From contig DDFC01000036.1 of assembly GCA_002336895.1 (NCBI GenBank), forward strand, positions 1-64,000: DNA of 64,000 nucleotides, given 5' to 3'. This stretch comes from Verrucomicrobiaceae bacterium UBA1938. GTDB taxonomy: Bacteria > Verrucomicrobiota > Verrucomicrobiia > Verrucomicrobiales > Verrucomicrobiaceae. The position numbers and the translations under genes were made by a program. Below are positions 26,315 to 34,699 of this stretch, piece after piece; positions within the stretch are counted from its first letter, which is position 1; each line of letters begins with the position of its first letter. Below the pieces are notes generated by a model. It was given only the letters and a program-made list of their open reading frames with translations, ran no database searches and was not told the origin of the DNA.

Positions 26315-27265
26315 TCACTGTGCCGCCTTCACCGGCTCAATCGCCGGATCGATCTTCTTCAGCGCCACCCACAGTGCGGGGTCTTCCGGGTGGCCGTTGA
26401 AGAGCACCTTGCCCTCGGGGGAGAGCAGCACCATGCGCGGGATGCTCTCGATCTGCAGCTCCTTGGTAAAGGGGCGCTCCGCAGGCTCCACCAGCCAGGG
26501 GATGGGGATGCTCAGCTCATTGCGGAGGCGCTCGGCCGTGGATTCGGCGTTTTCGTCGTCCTTGTTTACCGCCGCCACCACGATGCCGTGGGCGCTAAGC
26601 GCCTCGGCCTTGTGCTTCAGCGCGGGCATGAGCTGCATGCAGGGGCCGCACCAGGAGGCCCAGAAGTCCAGCAGCAGAGCCTTCTTGCCGCCCAGCACGT
26701 CATTCAGCGTGGTGGCCTCTCCACCGGAGGTGGTCAGCGGCAGCTTCAGGTCCACTTTCAGATTGGCCATCTGGTCGGCCAGGCGGTGCTTGGAGATGCT
26801 CTGCAGAAAGACCTGCCCCTGCTGCGGGTTCAGCCACAAGGCCTCCAGGATGTGCTGCTTGAAGCCCGCCTCGTCCTGCGAGGATTCGGCCCTCATGGCC
26901 TTGATGTAGGCGATGAAGGAGCGCACCGCCTCCGCATTGGGCATGGCCGCCGCAGTGGTGGGGTCGAAGTTCTCCGCCAGGATCTCCACTTCGGGCAGGA
27001 TCTTCACCAAAAAGTCCGTGTTCTGGGAGCGCAGGCCCCAGACCAGCTTGGCCTCGATGACCTGCTGGCGCGGCACGCCGGATTTGTTGGCCTGTTTGGC
27101 CAAATCCATCAGCTCCGCCTCGCTGATGCCTGCGGCAAACAGGCGCTGGGCCTTGGCCTTGGCGGCCGTCACCGCCGCTTCAGCCTCGGCCTCGGCGCTG
27201 GGAGCCGTCTGCGCACAGGCCAGGCCGCAGCTGCAAAGGAGGAGGACACAGATCGCAAATTTCAT
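26315..27265 (-). CDS. Exported thioredoxin-like (TlpA/ResA-type) protein
   Basis: A 316-residue protein from ATG 27265 with a signal peptide (MKFAICVLLLCSCGLACAQ; a lipobox is possible at LACA/Q but without Cys at +1). The C-terminal half is a thioredoxin fold: LLLDFWASWCGPCMQLMPAL carries the CGPC redox pair, and IESIPRMVLLSPEG carries the cis-proline. The N-terminal half (about 20-180) is helical and unassigned. It probably acts in the periplasm as a thiol-disulfide reductase, perhaps for c-type cytochrome maturation, though no ccs/ccm genes are near. Confidence 0.88.
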   Translation of the reverse strand: MKFAICVLLLCSCGLACAQTAPSAEAEAEAAVTAAKAKAQRLFAAGISEAELMDLAKQANKSGVPRQQVIEAKLVWGLRSQNTDFLVKILPEVEILAENFDPTTAAAMPNAEAVRSFIAYIKAMRAESSQDEAGFKQHILEALWLNPQQGQVFLQSISKHRLADQMANLKVDLKLPLTTSGGEATTLNDVLGGKKALLLDFWASWCGPCMQLMPALKHKAEALSAHGIVVAAVNKDDENAESTAERLRNELSIPIPWLVEPAERPFTKELQIESIPRMVLLSPEGKVLFNGHPEDPALWVALKKIDPAIEPVKAAQ

Positions 27266-27375
27266 ATCACAGGAACGGTCTCGATTTTTGTGCTCAATGT
27301 CGAGCGGAAAGTGACCTTCTGTGGCCTGAATGAAAGATGCTCGCCATGCTGCGCGACTCCTGTAACTCATTACCC

Positions 27376-28815
27376 ATGAAACACACACTGACCCTGTCCC
27401 TCCTTCTTGCAGCCGCCGCCGCGCTAACCGGCTGCAAGGACCAGAACACCCCTCCACCCGGATTCACCGCCCTCTTCAATGGCAATGACCTCTCCGGCTG
27501 GTATGGCTGGGGCACCCAGGACCCCACCGACCTCGCGAAGATGACGCCCGAGGAGCGTGCTGCGTATAAGAAAAAGTCCATCGAAGGCGGACTCCTCGAC
27601 GCCAAGGGCAATGACAAGGGCGACCACGTCAACGCCCACTGGAAAGTGGAGCACGGTGAGCTCGTGAACGACGGCAAGGGCCTCTACCTCACCACCGACA
27701 AGGACTACGGCGACTTTGAGTTGCTGGTGGACTACAAGATGCTCCCCCTGGGAGACAGCGGCATCTACCTGCGCGGCATCCCCCAGGTGCAGATATGGGA
27801 CTACACGGAGGAGTCCAAGTTCAAGCTCGGCGCCGACAAAGGCTCCGGCGGTCTTTGGAACAACAAGGGCGAGGAGGGCAAGTACCCCACCAAGCTCATG
27901 GACAAGCCCTTTGGCCAGTGGAACAGCTTCCGCATCAAGATGATCGGCGAGCGCGTGACCGTGACCTTCAACGGCGAAGTCGTGGTGAAAAACGCCGTGC
28001 TGGAAAACTTCTTTGCCAACCGCAAGGCCGGCTACCTGGCGTATGGCAAGAAGGACGCCAAGGCCGCAGAAGCTCCTGCCGAGAAGGTGCCCAATGGCTT
28101 CTTCCCCGATCCCGCCTTTGCCAAAGGCCCCATCCAGCTGCAGACCCACGGCAGCGAGATCCGCTGGAAGAACGTCTATATCCGCGAGATCCCTGCTGAA
28201 GAAGCCAACAAGGAACTGGAAGCAGGCAGCGATGGCTTCAAGGAATACGTCAACGGCAAGGACCTCAGCAACTGGCAGGGTGCCGTGGACAGCTACGAAG
28301 TGGTGGACGGCGCCATCACCTGCAAGCCCGGCAAAGGCGGCGACCTCCTCATCAAGGATGAATTTGAAAACGGCACCATTCGCGTGGAGTTCAAGCTCCC
28401 GCCTGCTGGCAACAACGGCATCGCCCTGCGCACCCCGCTGGGCGGTCACTCCGCCTCCGACGGCTTGGAGCTCCAGGTGATCGACAGCGACGGCTACAAC
28501 GCCAAGCAGGCCGCTGCTGGCAAGAAAGGCCTGGAGCCCTACCAATACCACGGCTCCCTCTACCACTGCGCCGGTGCCAAGCACGGTTACCTCCGCCCCG
28601 TGGGCGAGTGGAACTTCCAGGAAATCCAGGTCGATGGCCAGAAGATCAAGGTCATCCTCAATGGCACCAAGATCCTCGACGTGGACATCGACAAGCTGGA
28701 CCGCAGCCAGATCGCCCACCCGCCGAAAGGCCTCGACCACACAAAGGGCTTCATCGGTTTTGCAGGACACAGCGATCCCGTGGTGTTCCGGAGTTTTAAG
28801 GTGAAGACGAAGTAA
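27376..28815 (+). CDS. Lipoprotein with two DUF1080 domains (3-keto-glycoside hydrolase-like)
   Basis: A 479-residue protein from ATG 27376 with lipobox ALTGC (Cys20). The first DUF1080 domain (about 29-290) starts FTALFNGNDLSGWYGWG and includes YGDFELLVDYKMLPLGDSGI. The second (about 302-478) starts FKEYVNGKDLSNWQG and includes GTIRVEFKLPPAGNNGIALR and DGLELQVIDSD. DUF1080 proteins are concanavalin-like; some hydrolyse 3-keto-disaccharides. The membrane anchor and tandem domains suggest surface glycan breakdown or binding. A strong terminator follows at 28846-28882. Confidence 0.92.
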   Translation: MKHTLTLSLLLAAAAALTGCKDQNTPPPGFTALFNGNDLSGWYGWGTQDPTDLAKMTPEERAAYKKKSIEGGLLDAKGNDKGDHVNAHWKVEHGELVNDGKGLYLTTDKDYGDFELLVDYKMLPLGDSGIYLRGIPQVQIWDYTEESKFKLGADKGSGGLWNNKGEEGKYPTKLMDKPFGQWNSFRIKMIGERVTVTFNGEVVVKNAVLENFFANRKAGYLAYGKKDAKAAEAPAEKVPNGFFPDPAFAKGPIQLQTHGSEIRWKNVYIREIPAEEANKELEAGSDGFKEYVNGKDLSNWQGAVDSYEVVDGAITCKPGKGGDLLIKDEFENGTIRVEFKLPPAGNNGIALRTPLGGHSASDGLELQVIDSDGYNAKQAAAGKKGLEPYQYHGSLYHCAGAKHGYLRPVGEWNFQEIQVDGQKIKVILNGTKILDVDIDKLDRSQIAHPPKGLDHTKGFIGFAGHSDPVVFRSFKVKTK

Positions 28816-28845
28816 GTCTCGAGATCCCGAGAGCTTAGTCTTTCA

Positions 28846-28882
28846 AACCCGCCAGATCGAAAGGTCTGGCGGGTTTTTTTTT
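28846..28882 (+). terminator. Rho-independent terminator of the DUF1080 gene
   Basis: AACCCGCCAGATC, loop GAAA, then GGTCTGGCGGGTT followed by a run of T. The stem is 13 bp with one G-U type mismatch. It lies 30 bp after the stop. Confidence 0.9.
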
Positions 28883-29127
28883 GTGGGGGGTGGGGGCGGA
28901 CTCAGGGCGTGAAACGGGCTGTCAGCCCGTGGATTGGAAAAAAAGCGCACGCTGGCCCGACGGGCTGGCAGCCCGTCTCACGTTTCGCGCGGCAGCCTCA
29001 TCCGAGAGCCATCCAGCGCGGCGTGGTCCGCACATACCATGTGCGGAGTCTGGGGGGGCTAAGAGCCTGTGATTTTCAAATCATTCTGCGCCGACTTAGA
29101 GCTGGCTTCGGCTCTGCCTGCCATGCA
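28883..29127. other. Intergenic region with three palindromic repeats
   Basis: Two related palindromes, ACGGGCTGTCAGCCCGT (28914-28930) and GACGGGCTGGCAGCCCGTC (28959-28977), are followed by CCGCACATACCATGTGCGG (29028-29046), which belongs to the same family as 12819-12837 and 13095-13113. No gene is supported. Confidence 0.65.
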
Positions 29128-29616
29128 TCAGGTTTTGTCCTCGTCCGTGTAGCCAAAAAGAAACGGAATTCCACGTGCCTTTCGTTTCACCGGTCCGATG
29201 GCCAGATGCAGGAGCATGAGAATGAGGGGCGGCAGCAGCCAGCGGGCGTCAAATGGCGGGCCGACCATCAGATCAAAAGCCACGAGATAGCGGATGTTTG
29301 GTCCAAGGATGAAGAGCAGGACAAACACCTCGAAGAGGCTGGGCCGCGAGAACAGACCGGTCCGCAATGCCAGCCAAACAAGCAGAACCATGCTTACCCA
29401 TCCAATGACGATGGGATAACCGATGGCCACGAACTTCAAATGCTCCGCTAGGCTATGCCACTGCCATGCCACCAGCGCCGTTGTCAGTGCCAGCCATGAA
29501 AAGGCAGCCGCCCTTTGAAGCCGGGTAAACTGGCGACCAAGCGTGAACCAGCTCCAGAACCATGGAAGCACCAAAACGCCTAGCCAGAAAAAGACGTGTT
29601 CCCGGGTGGTTTTCAT
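29128..29616 (-). CDS. Membrane protein of unknown function
   Basis: A 162-residue protein with four predicted membrane helices (about 8-24, 37-53, 62-84, 93-112) and a basic segment near the C-terminus (GPVKRKARG). I recognise no family. The next gene upstream on the same strand is parE-like, but a 364-bp gap with a large hairpin separates them, so they are probably not co-transcribed. Confidence 0.65.
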   Translation of the reverse strand: MKTTREHVFFWLGVLVLPWFWSWFTLGRQFTRLQRAAAFSWLALTTALVAWQWHSLAEHLKFVAIGYPIVIGWVSMVLLVWLALRTGLFSRPSLFEVFVLLFILGPNIRYLVAFDLMVGPPFDARWLLPPLILMLLHLAIGPVKRKARGIPFLFGYTDEDKT

Positions 29617-29980
29617 GGAGACAGAGGTGTTTTTAAACCGAACACATCATATACAAAAAAGCTGTGCCTAAGCAATCCTGGATCTCGCGATTGTGTGCTT
29701 CAAAGCCGTTCACGCCTGACAGGCTGCCCTTCAGCCTGTTCCGATTCCCCGCCAGCTCTGCATCAGTCCGGGCAGGGATGAGAGATGTGTTTGGGATGGA
29801 AGAACCATCTCCTGCGCACCTTCAGTGCGCGCCCTTTTTTTTGGAAACGGTGGTGTTTGCGCAAGCCCAGGGCGCCGCGAGGAACGAGCAAGCCCTAGGT
29901 TTGGCGCAAACACCATCACCCTCAAAAGGGCGCGCGCCAAAGGTGCGCGGGAGTGCATGCGCTGCATCCTATGCCCACCT
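29617..29980. other. Intergenic region dominated by a large hairpin
   Basis: The inverted repeat at 29813-29950 fills the right half. I see no gene. It may end transcripts from the parE-like gene, although the T-run lies inside the arm. Confidence 0.5.
29813..29950. repeat. 138-bp imperfect inverted repeat
   Basis: The left arm contains TGCGCACCTT, GCGCGCCC, GGTGGTGTTTGCGC and CAGGGC. The right arm is its reverse complement with small changes: GCCCTAGG, GCGCAAACACCATCACC, GGGCGCGC and AAGGTGCGCG. Each arm is about 60 bp, so the transcript would fold into one long hairpin. It may be a MITE-like element. I see no target duplication. Confidence 0.7.
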
Positions 29981-31933
29981 TCACGCCGCCTCCGCCAGCG
30001 CCTCGGTCTTCTCGGCTGCCTCCTTGAATTCCAGCTCCTGCTCAATGCGGAGATTTTCCACGATGTAGGCCTGGCGCTCGGGGGTGTTTTTGCCCATGTA
30101 GAAGGAGAGCATCTCCTTCACGCTGCGGTGGTCGGAGGGCAGGGCGTTGCCGTCGGCGTCGGTTTCGTGGTCGCGGATTTTGACGGGCTCCAGACGCATG
30201 TGCGGGCCGATGAAGTGCTTGAACTCATCCGGGCTGATCTCTCCCAACCCCTTGAAGCGGGTGATCTCGGCGCTCTTGCCGCAGCGGTGGATGGCGCGCT
30301 GGCGCTCCTCGTCGCTGTAGCAGTAGTAGGTCTCCTTCTTGTTGCGCACGCGGAAGAGCGGCGTCTGCAGGATGTACAGGTGCCCCTTGCGCACCAGCTC
30401 GGGGAAGAACTGCAGGAAATACGTGATCATCAGCAGGCGGATGTGCATGCCGTCCACGTCAGCATCGGTGGCCAGCACCACGCGGTTAAAGCGCAGCTCT
30501 TCCAGGTCTTCCTCGATCTGCAGCGCATTGGCCAGCAGATAAAACTCCTCGTTCTCATACACGATCTTGCGGGTGAGCCCGAAGCAGTTCAGCGGCTTGC
30601 CGCGCAGGCTGAAGACGGCCTGCGTCTCCACATCGCGGCTCTTGGTGATGCTGCCGGAGGCGCTGTCGCCTTCGGTGATGAAGAGGGTGCTCTCCTCGCG
30701 GCGCTTGTCCTTGGTGTCAAAGTGGATGCGGCAGTCGCGCAGCTTCTTGTTGTGCACCTTGGCCTTGCGGGCGTTTTCACGCGCCGCCTTCTGGATGCCG
30801 CTGATCTCCTTGCGCTCCTTTTCGTTGGAGTTGATCTTCTCCTGCAGCGCCTTGGCGATGTCCGCATGCTTGTGCAGGAAGTTGTCGAGCTGGGCGCTGA
30901 TGACGCTGGTGACGTGGCCGCGCAGGTTGCGCCCGTTGGGCTCCATGTGGGTGGAGCCCAGCTTGGTCTTGGTCTGCGACTCAAACACCGGCTCCTGCAC
31001 CTTCACGCTCACGGCGGCGATGAGGCTGCCGCGCACGTCGGCGGGGTCGAACTGCTTTTTGTAAAACTCACGGCACTCCTGCACGATGGCCTCGCGGAAG
31101 GCGGCGAGGTGCGTGCCGCCCTGCGTGGTGTGCTGGCCGTTGACGAAGCTGTAGTACTCCTCCCCGTAGCCGGTGCCGTGGGTGAAGGCGACCTCCACAT
31201 CCTTGCCTTCCAGATGCACGATGGGGTACTGCGGCTCTTCAGTGAGCTTGGAGCGGATCAGGTCCATCAGGCCGTCCTTGGACTTGAACTTCTCCTCGCC
31301 CGCCGGGGTCTTGAGGAGCAGGGCCAGGCCGGGATTCAGCCAGGCGTAGAAGCGCAGCATCTCGCGCACGAAGTCGAGACGGAAATGCGTGTCGTCAGCA
31401 AAGCTCTCGGCATCCGCGCGGAAGGCGATGCGGGTGCCGTTCGGCTCATCGCAGGGCTTGGGCTTGCCCATGTCATAGACCACGAGGCCTTGGCTGAACT
31501 CGATGGACCGCGTCTGCTTCTCACGCACGGCCTGGATCTCAAAGAACTCGGAGAGGGCGTTCACCGCCTTGATGCCCACGCCATTGAGGCCGACGGATTT
31601 TTTGAATGCTTCGCTGTCGTACTTCGCACCCGTGTTGATCTGCGCGGCGCACTCCAGCAGCTTGCCCAGCGGGATGCCGCGCCCGTAGTCGCGCACGGTC
31701 ACGGTCTGGTCTTCGGTGATGGTGATTTCGATGGAATTGCCAAAACCCATCACGTGCTCGTCGATGCAGTTGTCCAGCACCTCCTTCAGCAGCACGTAGA
31801 TGCCGTCCTCCGGCAGCGATCCATCACCCAGCTTGCCGATGTACATGCCCGGGCGCAGGCGGATGTGCTCGCGCCAGTCGAGGGATTTGATGGAGTCTTC
31901 AGTGTAGTTGTGGGCAGGGGCGGGGGCGGCCAT
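29981..31933 (-). CDS. parE: Type IIA DNA topoisomerase subunit B (ParE/GyrB-like)
   Basis: A 650-residue ATPase subunit. The GHKL domain has Glu51 and Asn55 (LLKEVLDNCIDE), DYGRGIP (82-88) and GLNGVGIKAVNALS (115-128). The transducer carries QTKTKLGS with the QTK loop. The Toprim domain has FITEGDSASGS and ATDADVDGMHIR (DxD), followed by GLGEISPDEFKHFIG. The length, without a long insert, fits ParE or short GyrB proteins. It relaxes or decatenates DNA together with an A subunit, which is not beside it. Whether it is ParE or a second GyrB needs phylogeny. Confidence 0.9.
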   Translation of the reverse strand: MAAPAPAHNYTEDSIKSLDWREHIRLRPGMYIGKLGDGSLPEDGIYVLLKEVLDNCIDEHVMGFGNSIEITITEDQTVTVRDYGRGIPLGKLLECAAQINTGAKYDSEAFKKSVGLNGVGIKAVNALSEFFEIQAVREKQTRSIEFSQGLVVYDMGKPKPCDEPNGTRIAFRADAESFADDTHFRLDFVREMLRFYAWLNPGLALLLKTPAGEEKFKSKDGLMDLIRSKLTEEPQYPIVHLEGKDVEVAFTHGTGYGEEYYSFVNGQHTTQGGTHLAAFREAIVQECREFYKKQFDPADVRGSLIAAVSVKVQEPVFESQTKTKLGSTHMEPNGRNLRGHVTSVISAQLDNFLHKHADIAKALQEKINSNEKERKEISGIQKAARENARKAKVHNKKLRDCRIHFDTKDKRREESTLFITEGDSASGSITKSRDVETQAVFSLRGKPLNCFGLTRKIVYENEEFYLLANALQIEEDLEELRFNRVVLATDADVDGMHIRLLMITYFLQFFPELVRKGHLYILQTPLFRVRNKKETYYCYSDEERQRAIHRCGKSAEITRFKGLGEISPDEFKHFIGPHMRLEPVKIRDHETDADGNALPSDHRSVKEMLSFYMGKNTPERQAYIVENLRIEQELEFKEAAEKTEALAEAA

Positions 31934-32191
31934 GGTGGGGGGACGAAATCAGAATTCTAGTATCTGTGATGGCAGAAAGGGCGGGGGGTGTCAAGGGGGT
32001 GTACTGCTCATACGAGCAGGGGGGAGGGCGTGCGGAATGACGAATCACGAAATCCGAATGGCGAAAAAATGCCGAAGCCCAAATGCCAAAACACGCCGCA
32101 GGCTGCCACGCTCTGCGAGTCGAGCTCCTCTCAGAGCTTTGTGATTCGGCCTTGCTCATGGATTCGCTCGGCTCGTCATTTTTACGCTCTC

Positions 32192-33079
32192 TCAGTCCTT
32201 CACGCTCTTCCGCGCTGCGGTCACCAGATTCATGAAAAGCTCCCGCTGCTCCGCCAGGGCGGCCACGCGGTCTCCGGCGGGCAGCTTGTGGGCCTCCAGG
32301 CACACATGCCCTTCGTAGTCGGCCTCCACCAGCAGTTTGGCCAGCTTGTCCAGCGGGTAGGTGCTCTGGTTCACGCCACGGATGTGCGTGGTGTGGCCCA
32401 GGCGGTCCTTCACCATGGCAAAGTTGGCCTCCAGCCCGGCACCATTGAGGTCGGTGTCGTTGGAGTTCCAGCACACGCGCACGTTGTCGCGGTCGGCGGC
32501 GTCCATGATGGTCTTGATGTTTGGCAGCTCGGAGGTGTCCTTGCCATGCACCTCCAGGCGGATCTCCTGGCCAAAGCCCAGCGCGTAGTCTCCCAGCTCC
32601 GCCAGCGCCTTGCCGATCTGCGCCAGCGTCTTCTCCACCGGCACGTCCTTGGGCAGCGCATTGGGCTTCACCTTCACGCCGGTGCCGCCCAGGTCGTGGC
32701 AGAGCTTGATGTACTGCTTGGCACCTTCGATGTTTTTCTTCACCTCATCCTCTTTGGCAGAGTGAAATTCATAGTTCGTCCCCATGCCCAGCAGGTCCAC
32801 GGGCGAGTCCTCAAACTGCTTCCTCACCGCGGCGCGTTCCTCCGGAGTCAGTGCGGGGCTGACCTTGTGCGCGTGGTCGATCCGCAGCTCCACGCCCAGC
32901 ACCTGCGCGGTCTCGCAGTTTTTCAGCAGCGTGGGCAGGTCCCAGTCCGCGCCCCACATGTAGGTGACGAGGCCAAACTGGATGTTCTCCCCCTTGTAGC
33001 TGAGCTTGGAGTCGGCGGCAAAGGCGGCTGCGGCGCTGGTGCCGAGCACGGTGTGGAGGAAATGGCGGCGGGAGGGCAT
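32192..33079 (-). CDS. Tat-exported TIM-barrel protein (sugar phosphate isomerase/epimerase-like)
   Basis: A 295-residue protein from ATG 33079, preferred over 33106 because it starts a Tat-like signal (SRRHFLHTVLG). The body is an AP endonuclease 2/xylose-isomerase-like barrel: NIQFGLVTYMWGADWDLPTL at strand 1, GVELRIDHAHKV, DLGGTGVKVKP, IRLEVHGKD, VRVCWNSNDTD and GHVCLEAHK. Glu and His residues at strand ends fit a metal site. Such proteins with Tat signals are common in Verrucomicrobia and often linked to sugar metabolism. The substrate is unknown and no clear operon partner is present. Confidence 0.87.
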   Translation of the reverse strand: MPSRRHFLHTVLGTSAAAAFAADSKLSYKGENIQFGLVTYMWGADWDLPTLLKNCETAQVLGVELRIDHAHKVSPALTPEERAAVRKQFEDSPVDLLGMGTNYEFHSAKEDEVKKNIEGAKQYIKLCHDLGGTGVKVKPNALPKDVPVEKTLAQIGKALAELGDYALGFGQEIRLEVHGKDTSELPNIKTIMDAADRDNVRVCWNSNDTDLNGAGLEANFAMVKDRLGHTTHIRGVNQSTYPLDKLAKLLVEADYEGHVCLEAHKLPAGDRVAALAEQRELFMNLVTAARKSVKD

Positions 33080-33144
33080 GGTGGTGGGGTGTTTAACGCC
33101 AGCCATCTGTGGCTCATTGCAGCCTCATGTCAAAACCCTGCACC

Positions 33145-34422
33145 TCAGGGCGTGTCCTGCGCCGCCTTTTTTTCTGCGGCGATGTCTTTGCGGCGGAATC
33201 CCTGTACGCGGCCGTTGCCTTTGTAGAGATAGATTTTTTTGACATCATCCAGCTTCATGATCACCCAGGGGGAGAGGATGTTGCGGCCGTTTTTGGTATA
33301 GACAATGTTGTCGGCCAGGTGCACGCAGGAGTGAAAAGCGTCCCCAGTGTTGTTGTCCAGAAAAAACAAGACATCTGCAAATTGATAGGGCGGGTCCACC
33401 GGCACAAACTGCTCGAGCACCTGGCTGGTGGCCAGGCGAGCATCCAGCAGGTATTCATGCGGCTCGTAGTTGAAGAAATTGAGCGATGTCCAGTGGCAGT
33501 CCGGCATGATGCCATGTTTGGCCATGTCCAAACCGGGGTAAGTGTAGAGCAGCTTGCGGGCGAGGGCGGGCAGGATGTGAACGATGCCCAGATCATCCAC
33601 GCCATCGAGTTCAATGATTGAGCGCACCAGCGGCTCCAGGTCTTTGCGACGGATGCCTGTGCCAAAACTCCAATATTTGATGACCTCCTCGGCATTGGAA
33701 TCTTTGTCGAGCTTGAGGCGTATCATCAGCGTGCGCGTGCGTGTGCAAGCCTTGAAAATGGCGCGAGCCTCGGAATCCGACTGAGCATAGTTCAGCAGGA
33801 CTGGGATGTCGCTAAAAGCCGTGGCCTCGCCACGCGTATAGCTGAGCTTGCTGATCTTGCTGACGATTTCGGGACGCAGTTTGCTGCCTTTGTACCATTC
33901 TTCCACTGTGGTGCCGATAATGAGCACCGGGTCGGAATGGTATTCGTTTTCTGGGTATTTCGCCAGTTCAGAATAAATCTCCGCGCGGGTCTCCGGCGTC
34001 ATGGCTTCCAGTTCCGCCAGAGGGGGCAGCAGATGAACAAAGGCACCTTCCTTGATCAGATGCTTGGGATCAAGCAGGGTGGATACAAGAGACTGAGACA
34101 GTCCGGCTTTGCTCAGGAAGGCCGGCAGACTGTACAACGAGGATGAAGGAAAAGTCCAGCGAGGCACCGGGCTGGGCAGTGGGAACTCCTCGATAAGGCT
34201 TACCGGAGCTTCGAGGTAAACATAAGCGCATTTCATTCGCCCCCAAGGGCCGGACTGCGCGTCAAAAACGCCAGGAAGGGCGGCGGGTGCTGATGTGGCC
34301 AGATTTGTGATTGTGATGGGAGGCTGGCTGAGAATGACGCTGGGATTTGCGGAAAGAATGCTCTGCCCCATGCCAGCAGCAGGTGCCAGACACAAGGTGG
34401 CCACGGCTTTAATCAGCAGCAT
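33145..34422 (-). CDS. Exported protein with possible NlpC/P60-like C-terminus
   Basis: A 425-residue protein from ATG 34422, where a signal peptide begins (MLLIKAVATLCLAPAAGMGQ). No domain is certain. Near the C-terminus, VLFFLDNNTGDAFHSCVHLADNIVYTKNG has the look of a papain-like NlpC/P60 segment (a Cys and His close together before ADDIV-type strands), followed by PWVIMKLDDVKKIYLY. The central part has no recognised motif. It may be a cell-wall cysteine peptidase or amidase, or an inactive relative; this is tentative. Confidence 0.6.
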   Translation of the reverse strand: MLLIKAVATLCLAPAAGMGQSILSANPSVILSQPPITITNLATSAPAALPGVFDAQSGPWGRMKCAYVYLEAPVSLIEEFPLPSPVPRWTFPSSSLYSLPAFLSKAGLSQSLVSTLLDPKHLIKEGAFVHLLPPLAELEAMTPETRAEIYSELAKYPENEYHSDPVLIIGTTVEEWYKGSKLRPEIVSKISKLSYTRGEATAFSDIPVLLNYAQSDSEARAIFKACTRTRTLMIRLKLDKDSNAEEVIKYWSFGTGIRRKDLEPLVRSIIELDGVDDLGIVHILPALARKLLYTYPGLDMAKHGIMPDCHWTSLNFFNYEPHEYLLDARLATSQVLEQFVPVDPPYQFADVLFFLDNNTGDAFHSCVHLADNIVYTKNGRNILSPWVIMKLDDVKKIYLYKGNGRVQGFRRKDIAAEKKAAQDTP

Positions 34423-34637
34423 GCTGCCGGGATGTGGACCAGCGAAGAGGTTCTCTCGCAGGCTCCGTATAGATCTGGCAAAGAGAAGGACTAAGGGCAT
34501 GTGGCTGGGGCGTGCATTGAGCAGATGCTACTCACGTAAACTCATCTCGCCGAGTCCCATGGTTGGGGGGGGATCAAGCGTGAGCAGAACATACGTGCAG
34601 CAGGTTTTGAAAAAATCATGCTGAATCCAGCGATGCC

Positions 34638-34667
34638 AAAAAAAATCTCCGCCGCAGCGGAGATTTT
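34638..34667 (-). terminator. Rho-independent terminator of the greA-like gene
   Basis: On the minus strand AAAATCTCCGC, loop TGCG, GCGGAGATTTT, then more T. The 11-bp stem is perfect. It lies about 33 bp after the stop of the greA-like gene. Confidence 0.88.
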
Positions 34668-34699
34668 CGTGGTGTGAGGGTGAAAAATAGGCCGGTCGC

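Noticed and set aside
29825..31960. 711-residue open frame on the plus strand
   Set aside because: It lies opposite the ParE/GyrB-like gene and is the antisense shadow of GC-rich codons; the minus-strand protein has all topoisomerase motifs.
31899..32474. 191-residue minus-strand open frame next to the ParE-like gene
   Set aside because: It overlaps the TIM-barrel gene in another frame and then reads through non-coding sequence.
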